Part shown: one piece after another, positions 15,452 through 22,944 of the stretch
Layout of the letters: the number at the start of each line of letters is the position of its first letter
Numbering within the stretch: position 1 is the first letter of the stretch
From: Chitinophagaceae bacterium
Lineage (GTDB): Bacteria > Bacteroidota > Bacteroidia > Chitinophagales > Chitinophagaceae
Length of the DNA stretch: 34,407 nt
NCBI GenBank assembly: GCA_025455365.1
Contig: JALOMP010000002.1
Location: forward strand, 1-34,407
Reading direction: 5' to 3'
Translations under genes and position numbers: made by a program
The notes under the pieces: generated by a model
Databases searched by the model: none
What the model was told of the DNA's origin: nothing
Seen by the model: the letters and a program-made list of their open reading frames with translations, nothing else

Positions 15452-16386
15452 TCAGCATTGATTTTTTCGCTAATAATATAAATGGGCCTGTTTTTGATAC
15501 CCTCAAAGGATTTGCCCACATACAGACCTACGATGCCAAGCAACATGATGAGAATACCGCTTAAGAGCCAGATCGATACAATCAGGCTCGCATAACCCAG
15601 CACTTCAATCTCTCCCCGGTAGGCGCGAATGGCTGTGATGATGGCGAATATGAATGACATCGTGGAAATCAGGAAGCCAAGTTTGACGGTTATTTTAATC
15701 GGCTTGTCGGATGATGCCAGGATGATGTCCGTGGCCAGCCGGAAAAGCCGCTTGAAATTATAATTCGATGACCCGATTTCCCTTGCCCCGTGTTCCACCG
15801 GTATGGTGGTTTTCCGAAAACCTACCCAGTTAACCATAGAAGGAAAATACCGGATGGGTTCCCGTAGCTGTTTCATGGCATCCACTGCCTTTCGGTTGTA
15901 AATGCCGAAATTTGCGATGCTGGCATCCTGCTTAACCCCTGTCAGGTAGCTCAGGACACGGTAGAATGAACGGGAAAGGAATTTTTTAATGAATGAATCC
16001 TTTCGCTCTGCACGTTGCGCCAGTACGATATCATAACCCTCACGCGCCCGCGCAATGAGGTTTTTTATTTCAGAAGGCTTATCCTGGAGATCACAGTCCA
16101 TCACCACGATCCACTCCCCACAAGCCGCGTCCAGCCCGGCCGTAATGGCATAGTGCTGGCCGAAATTTCTGCTGAGTTTCAAAGCTTTAACGCGCTTGTC
16201 CCCTTGGGCGATCTCTACCATACGCTCCCATGAACGGTCCGGACTGCCATCATCCACCAACACGATCTCAAAATCATGGGTGATAGGGCCTACTTCCTCA
16301 ATGATTTTTTCAACCAATTGATCTACAATGCCTTCGGCACGGTACACCGGAGAAACGATGGACAGTAAAGGTGATTTCAGGGTCAT
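15448..16386 (-). CDS. Glycosyltransferase family 2, membrane-anchored (GtrB/DPM1-like)
   Basis: 312 residues. The N-terminal GT-A domain starts with LLSIVSPVYRAEG, has the nucleotide-binding LVDDGSPD (Asp45-Asp46) and the metal-binding VMDCDLQDKP (about 96-104). Two C-terminal membrane segments lie at about 231-258 and 265-294. This layout is that of GtrB/ArnC-type enzymes, which load a sugar onto a polyprenyl phosphate at the inner face of the membrane. As first gene of the cassette, overlapping the acetyltransferase by 4 nt, it probably uses the acylated amino-sugar or starts the glycan that carries it; this is inference. The 229 bp upstream, shared with the divergent DUF481 gene, should hold its promoter, but no clean consensus is visible. 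Confidence 0.88.
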   Translation of the reverse strand: MTLKSPLLSIVSPVYRAEGIVDQLVEKIIEEVGPITHDFEIVLVDDGSPDRSWERMVEIAQGDKRVKALKLSRNFGQHYAITAGLDAACGEWIVVMDCDLQDKPSEIKNLIARAREGYDIVLAQRAERKDSFIKKFLSRSFYRVLSYLTGVKQDASIANFGIYNRKAVDAMKQLREPIRYFPSMVNWVGFRKTTIPVEHGAREIGSSNYNFKRLFRLATDIILASSDKPIKITVKLGFLISTMSFIFAIITAIRAYRGEIEVLGYASLIVSIWLLSGILIMLLGIVGLYVGKSFEGIKNRPIYIISEKINAE

Positions 16387-16615
16387 TTATCAAAACGGGT
16401 TTTCAGTTGACGGTGGAAAAACCAGGCTCCGTTTTTTTATTCAATGAATTGGTAATGAACAGAATAATATAACGAGCAAATTAATACTTTTAGTGTGGAG
16501 GACACAGATTCTGTACGCGCAGGAGCATGGCCGTCCCATTATTCAGGCTTTTCGAACCCGATTTCGCATTTTTCAGGTAAAAAAAAATAACCTGGGAAGT
16601 CCTTTCTAGGAAAAT

Positions 16616-17659
16616 ATGTACCAACACAACTTCTTCCTGTCGTTTCTATTGCGATTTACATGCTTGACCTGTTTTGGGATCGGTTCCACCACCGTATTTG
16701 GTCAAAGGGACTCCCTGGTGATGAAAAACGGGGATATTCTTGTGGGCGAGATCAAGAACATGACCAAGGGTGTCCTGACCCTGGAAACGGTTTACTCCGA
16801 TAAGGATTTTGCGGTGGAGTGGGTGAATGTACGGGAAGCCTATGCAAGGTCAAGATTCCTGCTGTTGCTATCTGACGGCCGGCGTATCACTGGCAGGTTT
16901 TTTACAGACAATGAAAACAACCGGATGGTTATCATGGACCAGGACGGTGCCGCAGACTATGTTTCCCTCGACGACCTCGTGTACATTAAGGCGCTGAAAT
17001 CAAATTTCTGGGGCCGTTCTTCCGCGAATATCGATGTGGGATTTAACCTGGCCAAAGCCAATAACCTGAAGCAATACACGGCCAATGTTAAACTCGGTTA
17101 CCTGGCTGATGCCTGGCAGATTGATATGGCATATAGCCAGCTGTATGCTATCCAGGACAGTATTGATGCAAACAGACGCACAGATGCAAGCATCAACGGC
17201 AGGTATTTCCTGGAGCGAGACTGGTTCCTTGCGGGATCCATAAGTTTTCTTTCCAATACGGAACAGGCCCTGAAACTGCGCAGTAGCGGTGCAGTTGGAG
17301 GCGGAAAATTTCTGAATCGCTCCAATAAGGCTTATTGGGCGGTTGGAGCCGGCCTGTCTTTCAACCATGAAACTTTCTTCAACAGCACGCCAACCCGTAA
17401 AAGCATCGAGCTGTATGCCGGAACCGAGCTTAACCTCTTTGATATCGGCGACCTTAATTTTTACCTGAAACCGGCGGTGTACTACAGCCTTACGGAAGCA
17501 GGACGTTGGCGGATGGACCTTAAATCAGACCTGAAATACGATCTCCCGAAAGATTTCTATATCAAAACCAATCTCACACTCAATTACGACAATCGCCCCG
17601 CCGAACTTGGCAATACCACGGACTATGTCTGGGCAGTGACATTCGGGTGGGAACTATAG
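16616..17659 (+). CDS. DUF481 (YdiY-type) outer-membrane protein
   Basis: 347 residues. A signal peptide ends near residue 29 (TTVFGQ). Residues about 30-125 form a small beta-rich domain with LVMKNGDILVGEIKNM, a pattern repeated as LLLSDGRRITGRFF. From about 130 onward the sequence alternates polar and hydrophobic residues in the style of a beta-barrel (SSANIDVGFNLAKANN, then repeated strands), ending FGWEL, as in DUF481 proteins. These are predicted outer-membrane barrels of unknown function. It is a single gene, divergent from the glycosyltransferase cassette and convergent with the deaminase; no clear terminator hairpin is visible in the 52-bp gap. Confidence 0.8.
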   Translation: MYQHNFFLSFLLRFTCLTCFGIGSTTVFGQRDSLVMKNGDILVGEIKNMTKGVLTLETVYSDKDFAVEWVNVREAYARSRFLLLLSDGRRITGRFFTDNENNRMVIMDQDGAADYVSLDDLVYIKALKSNFWGRSSANIDVGFNLAKANNLKQYTANVKLGYLADAWQIDMAYSQLYAIQDSIDANRRTDASINGRYFLERDWFLAGSISFLSNTEQALKLRSSGAVGGGKFLNRSNKAYWAVGAGLSFNHETFFNSTPTRKSIELYAGTELNLFDIGDLNFYLKPAVYYSLTEAGRWRMDLKSDLKYDLPKDFYIKTNLTLNYDNRPAELGNTTDYVWAVTFGWEL

Positions 17660-17711
17660 GGTCTTTCCCCTTCGGTCTGGCATCAATGTGCATGATGGAA
17701 GGAAAGCTACC

Positions 17712-18188
17712 TTATTCTGCATGGCGGATATACGCCTGGAATGCTCTTTTAAACAATGGATCGCAAATCTCTGGCATCAGGGGTCCCGTCATGTCCGGTT
17801 TATGCCTGTTGACATAAAATTTCGGCAGGTTGGGCAGGAGGCAACTTGATCCTCCCTCGGTATCCTCGGAACCAAATACGATCCTTCCGATTCCGGACAG
17901 CAATAGCCTTCCGAAACACATACAGCAGGGTTCAAGGGTCGTGTAACAGGTCATCTCCCGAGACCTTTTCCAAAGGGATATGGGAACTTTGTCCAGCGCA
18001 TTCATTTCCGCATGCCCTTTCGGGTCGAAATACGGGATCAGCAGGCTGCTGGCCCCTTCGGCGATGATTTCGTTGTCAAGGGTTATCAGGGCGCCTACGG
18101 GCAGGTTACCCTGCTTTTCTGCCTCCAGGGCAAGTTCCACGGCGCGCGCCATGAATGCATGGTCCTTTGTATGGGATATTCGTACCAT
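17712..18188 (-). CDS. Zinc-dependent nucleoside deaminase (CMP/dCMP deaminase family)
   Basis: 158 residues with the full catalytic set of the cytidine deaminase-like fold: GHAEMNAL (zinc His59, catalytic Glu61) and TLEPCCMC (zinc Cys88 and Cys91), plus the preceding LPVGALI. Such enzymes remove the amino group from a nucleobase or nucleoside in the cytoplasm; relatives include guanine deaminase and TadA. The C-terminal half, with PLMPEICDPL, does not match a standard TadA, so no symbol is given. The start at 18188 gives a family-like N-terminus. It is divergent from the GH30 gene across about 128 bp. Confidence 0.85.
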   Translation of the reverse strand: MVRISHTKDHAFMARAVELALEAEKQGNLPVGALITLDNEIIAEGASSLLIPYFDPKGHAEMNALDKVPISLWKRSREMTCYTTLEPCCMCFGRLLLSGIGRIVFGSEDTEGGSSCLLPNLPKFYVNRHKPDMTGPLMPEICDPLFKRAFQAYIRHAE

Positions 18189-18316
18189 CCTTTAAAACTA
18201 ATGAAAAGATGGTTACGGGCATGATGAGGATCAGTGTCCGCTTTCAGGATAAAATTCAAATTTGCTGCGAAATGCCATCGCACATAAACACAATTATGCA
18301 TTCAATACTTTTTGCC

Positions 18317-19768
18317 ATGAAGCGTATCGCCTGCTTTTTGCTCCTGACTGGGATGGTCTTCAGCGTCCGGGCCCAGGTAAAAACAACCCTTCCTGATCTT
18401 TCAGCCAAAAAAATGGAGGTATTTACCACTGCCTACAATACGGATCAACGGATCTCGAGAACCACCGCGACGGGTTTCAAATTGCTGCCTCAACCGGTGG
18501 AAGGGGAAATCAGTGTTTTCGTGGATCCATCACGCACCTACCAGACTTTTGTGGGCATCGGCGCCGCCCTGACCGATGCCAGTGCCGAAGTGTATGCGAA
18601 ACTGCCGGAAGCACAGCAAAGGGAATTCATGCAGGCCTATTACGACCGGGAGCAAGGCATTGGCTATTCCCTTGCCAGGACGAATATCCACAGCTGCGAT
18701 TTCAGCAGCGGAAGCTATACGTATGTACAGGAAGGGGACGGATCACTGTCCAGTTTTTCGGTTGACCATGACCGGCAGTACCGTATTCCCTTCATCAAGG
18801 CGGCTATCCGCGCGGCTGGCGGCAGGCTTCCGTTATATGCCAGTCCATGGAGCCCGCCAGCGTTCATGAAAACCAATGGCAGCATGCTGCAGGGCGGCAA
18901 ACTGAAACCGGAATTCGCGCAGGGCTGGGCCAACTATTACGTGAAATTCATACAGGCATACGAAAAAGAGGGAATCCCGGTCTGGGGTATCTCCCTGCAG
19001 AACGAACCCATGGCTACCCAACGCTGGGAGTCCTGCATTTATACCGCCGAAGAGGAGCGGGACTTTCTGAAAAATCACCTTGGGCCCACGATGCACAAGG
19101 CGGGGTTTGCCAATAAGAAAATCATCGTCTGGGACCATAACCGGGACCTGATGGTACACCGGGCCAATATTATTTTCAGCGACCCGGCAGCCCGGAAATA
19201 TGCATGGGGCATGGGATTTCACTGGTACGAAGACTGGAGCGGGGGCCAGCCCATGTTCCAGAATGTGGGCATCGTGCACCATACTTTCCCGGACATAAAC
19301 CTGATGTTCACGGAAGGTTGCGGCGAGCGATTTGACTTCAACAAATTACAGGAATGGTACCTCGGCGAACGGTATGGACGATCGATGATCAATGATTTCA
19401 ATAACGGCACGGTGGGATGGACGGACTGGAATATCCTGCTGGATGAAACGGGTGGTCCTAACCACGTACAGAATTTCTGTTTCGCCCCTGTGCATGCGGA
19501 TACCCGCACCGGTAAACTTATATACACCAACGCGTACTACTATATCGGCCATTTTTCAAAATTCATCCGCCCGGGCGCAAAACGAATCAGCAGTGCTGCT
19601 TCCCGGAGCCAGTTGATGACAACCGCCTTTGCGAATACGGACAAAAGCATCAGCGTGGTGGTGATGAATACCAGCGACAAGCCCGTGGATTATAATCTCT
19701 GCATCGGCCGATATGCGTCGGTGGTAAATATCCCGGCCCGGGCGATCCAGACCCTGGTGCTCCGCTGA
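18317..19768 (+). CDS. GH30 glycoside hydrolase (glucosylceramidase-like), secreted
   Basis: 483 residues. A signal peptide (MKRIACFLLLTGMVFSVRAQ) precedes a TIM barrel and beta-sandwich of glycoside hydrolase family 30. The acid/base glutamate is Glu230 in SLQNEPMATQ and the nucleophile is Glu333 in LMFTEGCGE. FVGIGAALTDASAE (about 78-91) and LYASPWSPPAFMK (about 173-185) are also GH30 landmarks. The family removes beta-linked glucose, xylose or other sugars from glycans or glycolipids; the subfamily cannot be fixed by eye. The start at 18317 gives a clean signal peptide, though 18296 is also possible; the open frame back to 18155 would overlap the deaminase. The GNAT gene follows after 33 bp on the same strand. 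Confidence 0.92.
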   Translation: MKRIACFLLLTGMVFSVRAQVKTTLPDLSAKKMEVFTTAYNTDQRISRTTATGFKLLPQPVEGEISVFVDPSRTYQTFVGIGAALTDASAEVYAKLPEAQQREFMQAYYDREQGIGYSLARTNIHSCDFSSGSYTYVQEGDGSLSSFSVDHDRQYRIPFIKAAIRAAGGRLPLYASPWSPPAFMKTNGSMLQGGKLKPEFAQGWANYYVKFIQAYEKEGIPVWGISLQNEPMATQRWESCIYTAEEERDFLKNHLGPTMHKAGFANKKIIVWDHNRDLMVHRANIIFSDPAARKYAWGMGFHWYEDWSGGQPMFQNVGIVHHTFPDINLMFTEGCGERFDFNKLQEWYLGERYGRSMINDFNNGTVGWTDWNILLDETGGPNHVQNFCFAPVHADTRTGKLIYTNAYYYIGHFSKFIRPGAKRISSAASRSQLMTTAFANTDKSISVVVMNTSDKPVDYNLCIGRYASVVNIPARAIQTLVLR

Positions 19769-19801
19769 GGACCCGTTTTTAACCCGGACGTTCTTGCAGG
19801 C

Positions 19802-20365
19802 ATGATCGAAATCAAACGCGTTACACAGTCATCTGAACTGGAAGGGATCAAAAAACTCCAGCAGGCCAACCTGCGTGGATTACTCACCGCTGAAGAAAGG
19901 GACCGGGAGGGGTTTGTGACCGCGGAGTATACGCTGGAGTTCCTGCAGCAGATGCATCTTGCCGAGCCGTCCATTATCGCAAAAGACGGAAGCGAGGTAG
20001 TAGGCTATGCGCTGTCCGCCACCAGGGACGTTGGCATGAAACATCCGCTGCTGGCATACCTTTTTGAAGTGGTCGATACCAAACTGTACGCAGGAAGACC
20101 CTTGCGTGGGGAGAACTACATCGTCGTGGGTCAGTTATGTGTGGCGAAAGGATACAGGGGTTTGAAGCTGGCCCAGGGAATGTATGATTTCTACCGGCAG
20201 GAACTTTCCGGAAAGTACCGGTACTGCCTCACCGATATCGATGAAGCGAATCCCCGATCGTTGAAAGCACACCTGAATGCCGGGTTCAAAATCCTGGATA
20301 CCCTTCACTACGAAGGTTCAGCCTGGCATATCGTGATTTGGGATTGGAACCACCAAGGCCATTAA
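19802..20365 (+). CDS. GNAT-family N-acetyltransferase
   Basis: 187 residues with the GNAT layout. An N-terminal LQQANLRGLL helix is followed by the central strands around YIVVGQLCVAKGYRGLKLAQGMYDFY, where the acetyl-CoA pyrophosphate loop is KGYRGLKLA (the usual R-G-x-G-x-A in a relaxed form). The late motif NPRSLKAHLNAGFKIL is the substrate-side signature. No signal peptide, so it is cytoplasmic. It starts 33 bp after the GH30 gene and may be co-transcribed, though a functional link is not obvious. It converges on the ABC ATPase gene with only 12 bp between stops. The substrate is unknown. Confidence 0.8.
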   Translation: MIEIKRVTQSSELEGIKKLQQANLRGLLTAEERDREGFVTAEYTLEFLQQMHLAEPSIIAKDGSEVVGYALSATRDVGMKHPLLAYLFEVVDTKLYAGRPLRGENYIVVGQLCVAKGYRGLKLAQGMYDFYRQELSGKYRYCLTDIDEANPRSLKAHLNAGFKILDTLHYEGSAWHIVIWDWNHQGH

Positions 20366-20377
20366 AGGCGTACAAAC

Positions 20378-21847
20378 TTATCCTGTAGTGGAAGCCACGC
20401 GTCCACCGGCCAGTTCAAGGCGTTTATGGACGCAGGAAGGCATTTCTGCCTGGTAATGACTGACATAGATGAGCGTCTTTCCCAGCATCGTACAGATCGC
20501 ATCAATAAGGCTGGTAAAGGACCGGGTTTCTGAATCATCAAGTCCCTGGCAGGGTTCGTCGAGGATGAGCATGGGCGGGTTCTTCACCATGGCCCGGGCC
20601 AGCAGTACCCTGCGCTGTTCACCGTCTGAAAGCCTTTGAAAATACTTCTCTGCCAGGTGTGAAATATGCAGCAACTCCATCCAGCGGTTGGTAAGCTGTC
20701 GCTGGTCCTCATTCAGTCGGCGGAAAAGGCCCATGGTGTCAAATAGCCCCGACGCAACAATTTCAAAGCAAGCTGACCCGGCCTCAAAATAGTGATGAAG
20801 TTCCGGTGATACATACCCGATTTTTCGCTTGATATCCCAAATAGATTCGCCACTGCCTTTGCGGCGATCGAAGAGGTAGATCTCATTGGCAAATGCCTGC
20901 GGGTTATCGCCATTGACCAGGGATAACAGGGTTGACTTCCCGGAGCCATTGGGTCCCGCCACCTGCCAGCACTCCCCTTTGCGTACGATCCAATTGATCT
21001 TGTCCAGGATCGTCCTGTCATCATAGGTGATGCTTGTATCCACCATTTTTATGGCAACATCAAAATCTTCATCGGCAAAGGCTTTGGGTATTTTCTGTAA
21101 TAATCCGGGATCAATCCGGTCTGTTGGTTCCGGTGCTGTATGTTCCCGGGTGTTGTCATATTCATGTCTCTTCAACAGGCACCGGATACCTCCCCTGTCC
21201 AGGATCGCTACATCGGTGACGCAGGACGGCAGGTCCGCTTGTCCGCTGACCAAGAGGATCTTCGTTCCTTTCAAGACCAATTCATCCAGGATTTCATTCA
21301 GCATTTGCCTTGCGGAGACATCGAGGCCGATGTACGGGCAGTCCAGCAAAAGCCAGTCGGCGCCCTGCAAGAGCGCTTCCGCAATCTGGAACCGTTTGTG
21401 TTCCCCGTTGGAAAGCTGGATCAGGCCAGTATGCCTGAGATGGGCGATGCCAAGCTTTTCAAGCACCCCGTCTATTTCAGGCATGCCAGCCCCGGCCAGC
21501 TTCAGCTCATCTTCCACGGTCCTGGAGTCTTCCGCGTCAAATGAATTGAAGCGCTGCTGGTAATAGAAGGACGACAGGTTTGAAAGGTTCTTAAACCGGT
21601 GTTGCCGGCCGACGACCAGCCTTTTGACCGCTTTACCGGAAACATCCCTGAAGCGGATGGTACCATGGTGGTAGATCCCTCCTGCCAGCGCCTGCACCAG
21701 GGTGGTTTTACCACTGCCCCCGTTGCCCACCACGGCAAGACACTGACCATCGCCAATACTGAATGTGATATGGTCCAGGACCAGGTGCCCGGACATTCGT
21801 ACAGACAGTGAATCAACCTCCAATAAACTTTCCCTGTTTCCTGTCAT
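20378..21847 (-). CDS. ModF-like double ABC ATPase with a degenerate first site
   Basis: 489 residues, two ABC nucleotide-binding domains and no membrane segments, as in ModF/PhrA-type proteins. Domain 1 (about 8-225) has Walker A GNGGSGKTT (41-49) but a signature LSNGE. Its Walker B reads LLLDCPYIGLD, with Cys170 in place of the catalytic Glu, and its H-loop region reads LLVSGQ without the His. Domain 2 (about 266-485) is complete: Walker A GPNGSGKST (298-306), LSDGEQRR, LILDEPCQGLD (Asp430-Glu431) and His464. ModF homologues bind molybdenum in other bacteria, but the substrate here is unknown; no molybdate transport gene is nearby. The start at 21847 is preferred to 21901, which adds 18 unrelated residues. 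It is divergent from the esterase gene. Confidence 0.85.
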   Translation of the reverse strand: MTGNRESLLEVDSLSVRMSGHLVLDHITFSIGDGQCLAVVGNGGSGKTTLVQALAGGIYHHGTIRFRDVSGKAVKRLVVGRQHRFKNLSNLSSFYYQQRFNSFDAEDSRTVEDELKLAGAGMPEIDGVLEKLGIAHLRHTGLIQLSNGEHKRFQIAEALLQGADWLLLDCPYIGLDVSARQMLNEILDELVLKGTKILLVSGQADLPSCVTDVAILDRGGIRCLLKRHEYDNTREHTAPEPTDRIDPGLLQKIPKAFADEDFDVAIKMVDTSITYDDRTILDKINWIVRKGECWQVAGPNGSGKSTLLSLVNGDNPQAFANEIYLFDRRKGSGESIWDIKRKIGYVSPELHHYFEAGSACFEIVASGLFDTMGLFRRLNEDQRQLTNRWMELLHISHLAEKYFQRLSDGEQRRVLLARAMVKNPPMLILDEPCQGLDDSETRSFTSLIDAICTMLGKTLIYVSHYQAEMPSCVHKRLELAGGRVASTTG

Positions 21848-22031
21848 CTGAAAAAAAGGCGACCAACCGGATGCCCCTGCCAAAAGTATCCAATCATCCA
21901 ATTGCGAAAATGGAATTTTTGGTCTGCCCCCGGAATGGTTGAATGTTTGGCAACTGCTGATGAAAAGCTGCCAGCCCTTTATTATCTTCAGGACCCGGCT
22001 GCCAGTGCGTCAAAAATGTCAGTCTATGTAT

Positions 22032-22916
22032 ATGCGTAAATTAATTATGCCGGCGCTGCTGTTCATGTTCTGCATGAGCGCATCTGCCCAGAAAGTCATC
22101 ACCCTGTACAAAGGGAAAGCCCCCGGTTCGGAGTCCTGGAATTGGCCGGAAAAGGAATATTACCATGAGATGACCAAACAGCGGCTCGTGTACAATGTGG
22201 CAGACCCCACGCTGACCGTTTTCACACCACCTGCAGGCACTGCCAACGGTACGGCTGTTATCATTGCCCCTGGAGGCGGCTTCCATTTCCTGGCGATCGA
22301 CCGGGAAGGCACTGAAGTGGCGCAATGGTTGAACAAGAAGGGAATCACGGCATTCGTGCTGAAATACCGGCTGGTGAAATCCCTCACCACCGACCCTTTT
22401 ATGGAGATGATGCAAATGATCAATGCACCCGGGAAAGGGGATTCCCTGATGGCATCGCTGGTGCCGATGTCGATCAGTGATGGACAGGAAGCGATACGGT
22501 ATGTGCGTGCGCATGCCGCTGAATGGGGTATTGATCCCAGGCGGATCGGATTCATGGGTTTTTCCGCCGGGGGTACGGTTACCACGGGGGTAACCTTGAA
22601 TTACACGCCGGAATCTCGTCCTGATTTTTCTGCGCCTATTTACGCATACACGGGCGGAAAGCCTGTGGTGGTACCAAAGGATGCACCACCCATGTTCATC
22701 CTGGCTGCGTCCGACGACGAGCTCAAACTCGGGCCGCACAGTGTACAGTTGTATAACGACTGGATCAACGCCGGGAAACCCGTGGAACTGCACATGTATG
22801 CCAAAGGCGGTCATGGTTTCGGGATGGGAAAACAAAACCTGCCTTCCGATACCTGGATTGAGCGCTTCGTGGAATGGATGGATCAGCAGGGATTCACGAA
22901 GACAGGGAAGAAATAA
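22032..22916 (+). CDS. Secreted alpha/beta-hydrolase (acetyl-xylan esterase type)
   Basis: 294 residues with a signal peptide (MRKLIMPALLFMFCMSASAQ). It has the alpha/beta-hydrolase core: oxyanion loop IIAPGGGFHFLA (about 77-88), nucleophile Ser178 in GFMGFSAGG, an acidic residue in AASDDE (Asp228 or Asp229) and His261 in KGGHGFGMG. This set is typical of secreted carbohydrate esterases often labelled endo-xylanase or xylan esterase in Bacteroidota, which remove acyl groups from plant glycans. The start at 22026 (MY-MRK) is equally possible. It precedes the large lipoprotein by 28 bp and is probably co-transcribed. The second esterase at 32299-33303 is a clear paralogue (compare KVITLYKGKAP with KVIPLYEGQIP). 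Confidence 0.85.
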   Translation: MRKLIMPALLFMFCMSASAQKVITLYKGKAPGSESWNWPEKEYYHEMTKQRLVYNVADPTLTVFTPPAGTANGTAVIIAPGGGFHFLAIDREGTEVAQWLNKKGITAFVLKYRLVKSLTTDPFMEMMQMINAPGKGDSLMASLVPMSISDGQEAIRYVRAHAAEWGIDPRRIGFMGFSAGGTVTTGVTLNYTPESRPDFSAPIYAYTGGKPVVVPKDAPPMFILAASDDELKLGPHSVQLYNDWINAGKPVELHMYAKGGHGFGMGKQNLPSDTWIERFVEWMDQQGFTKTGKK

Positions 22917-22944
22917 TTCCATTCTATCTACTTTAATTTTACGC

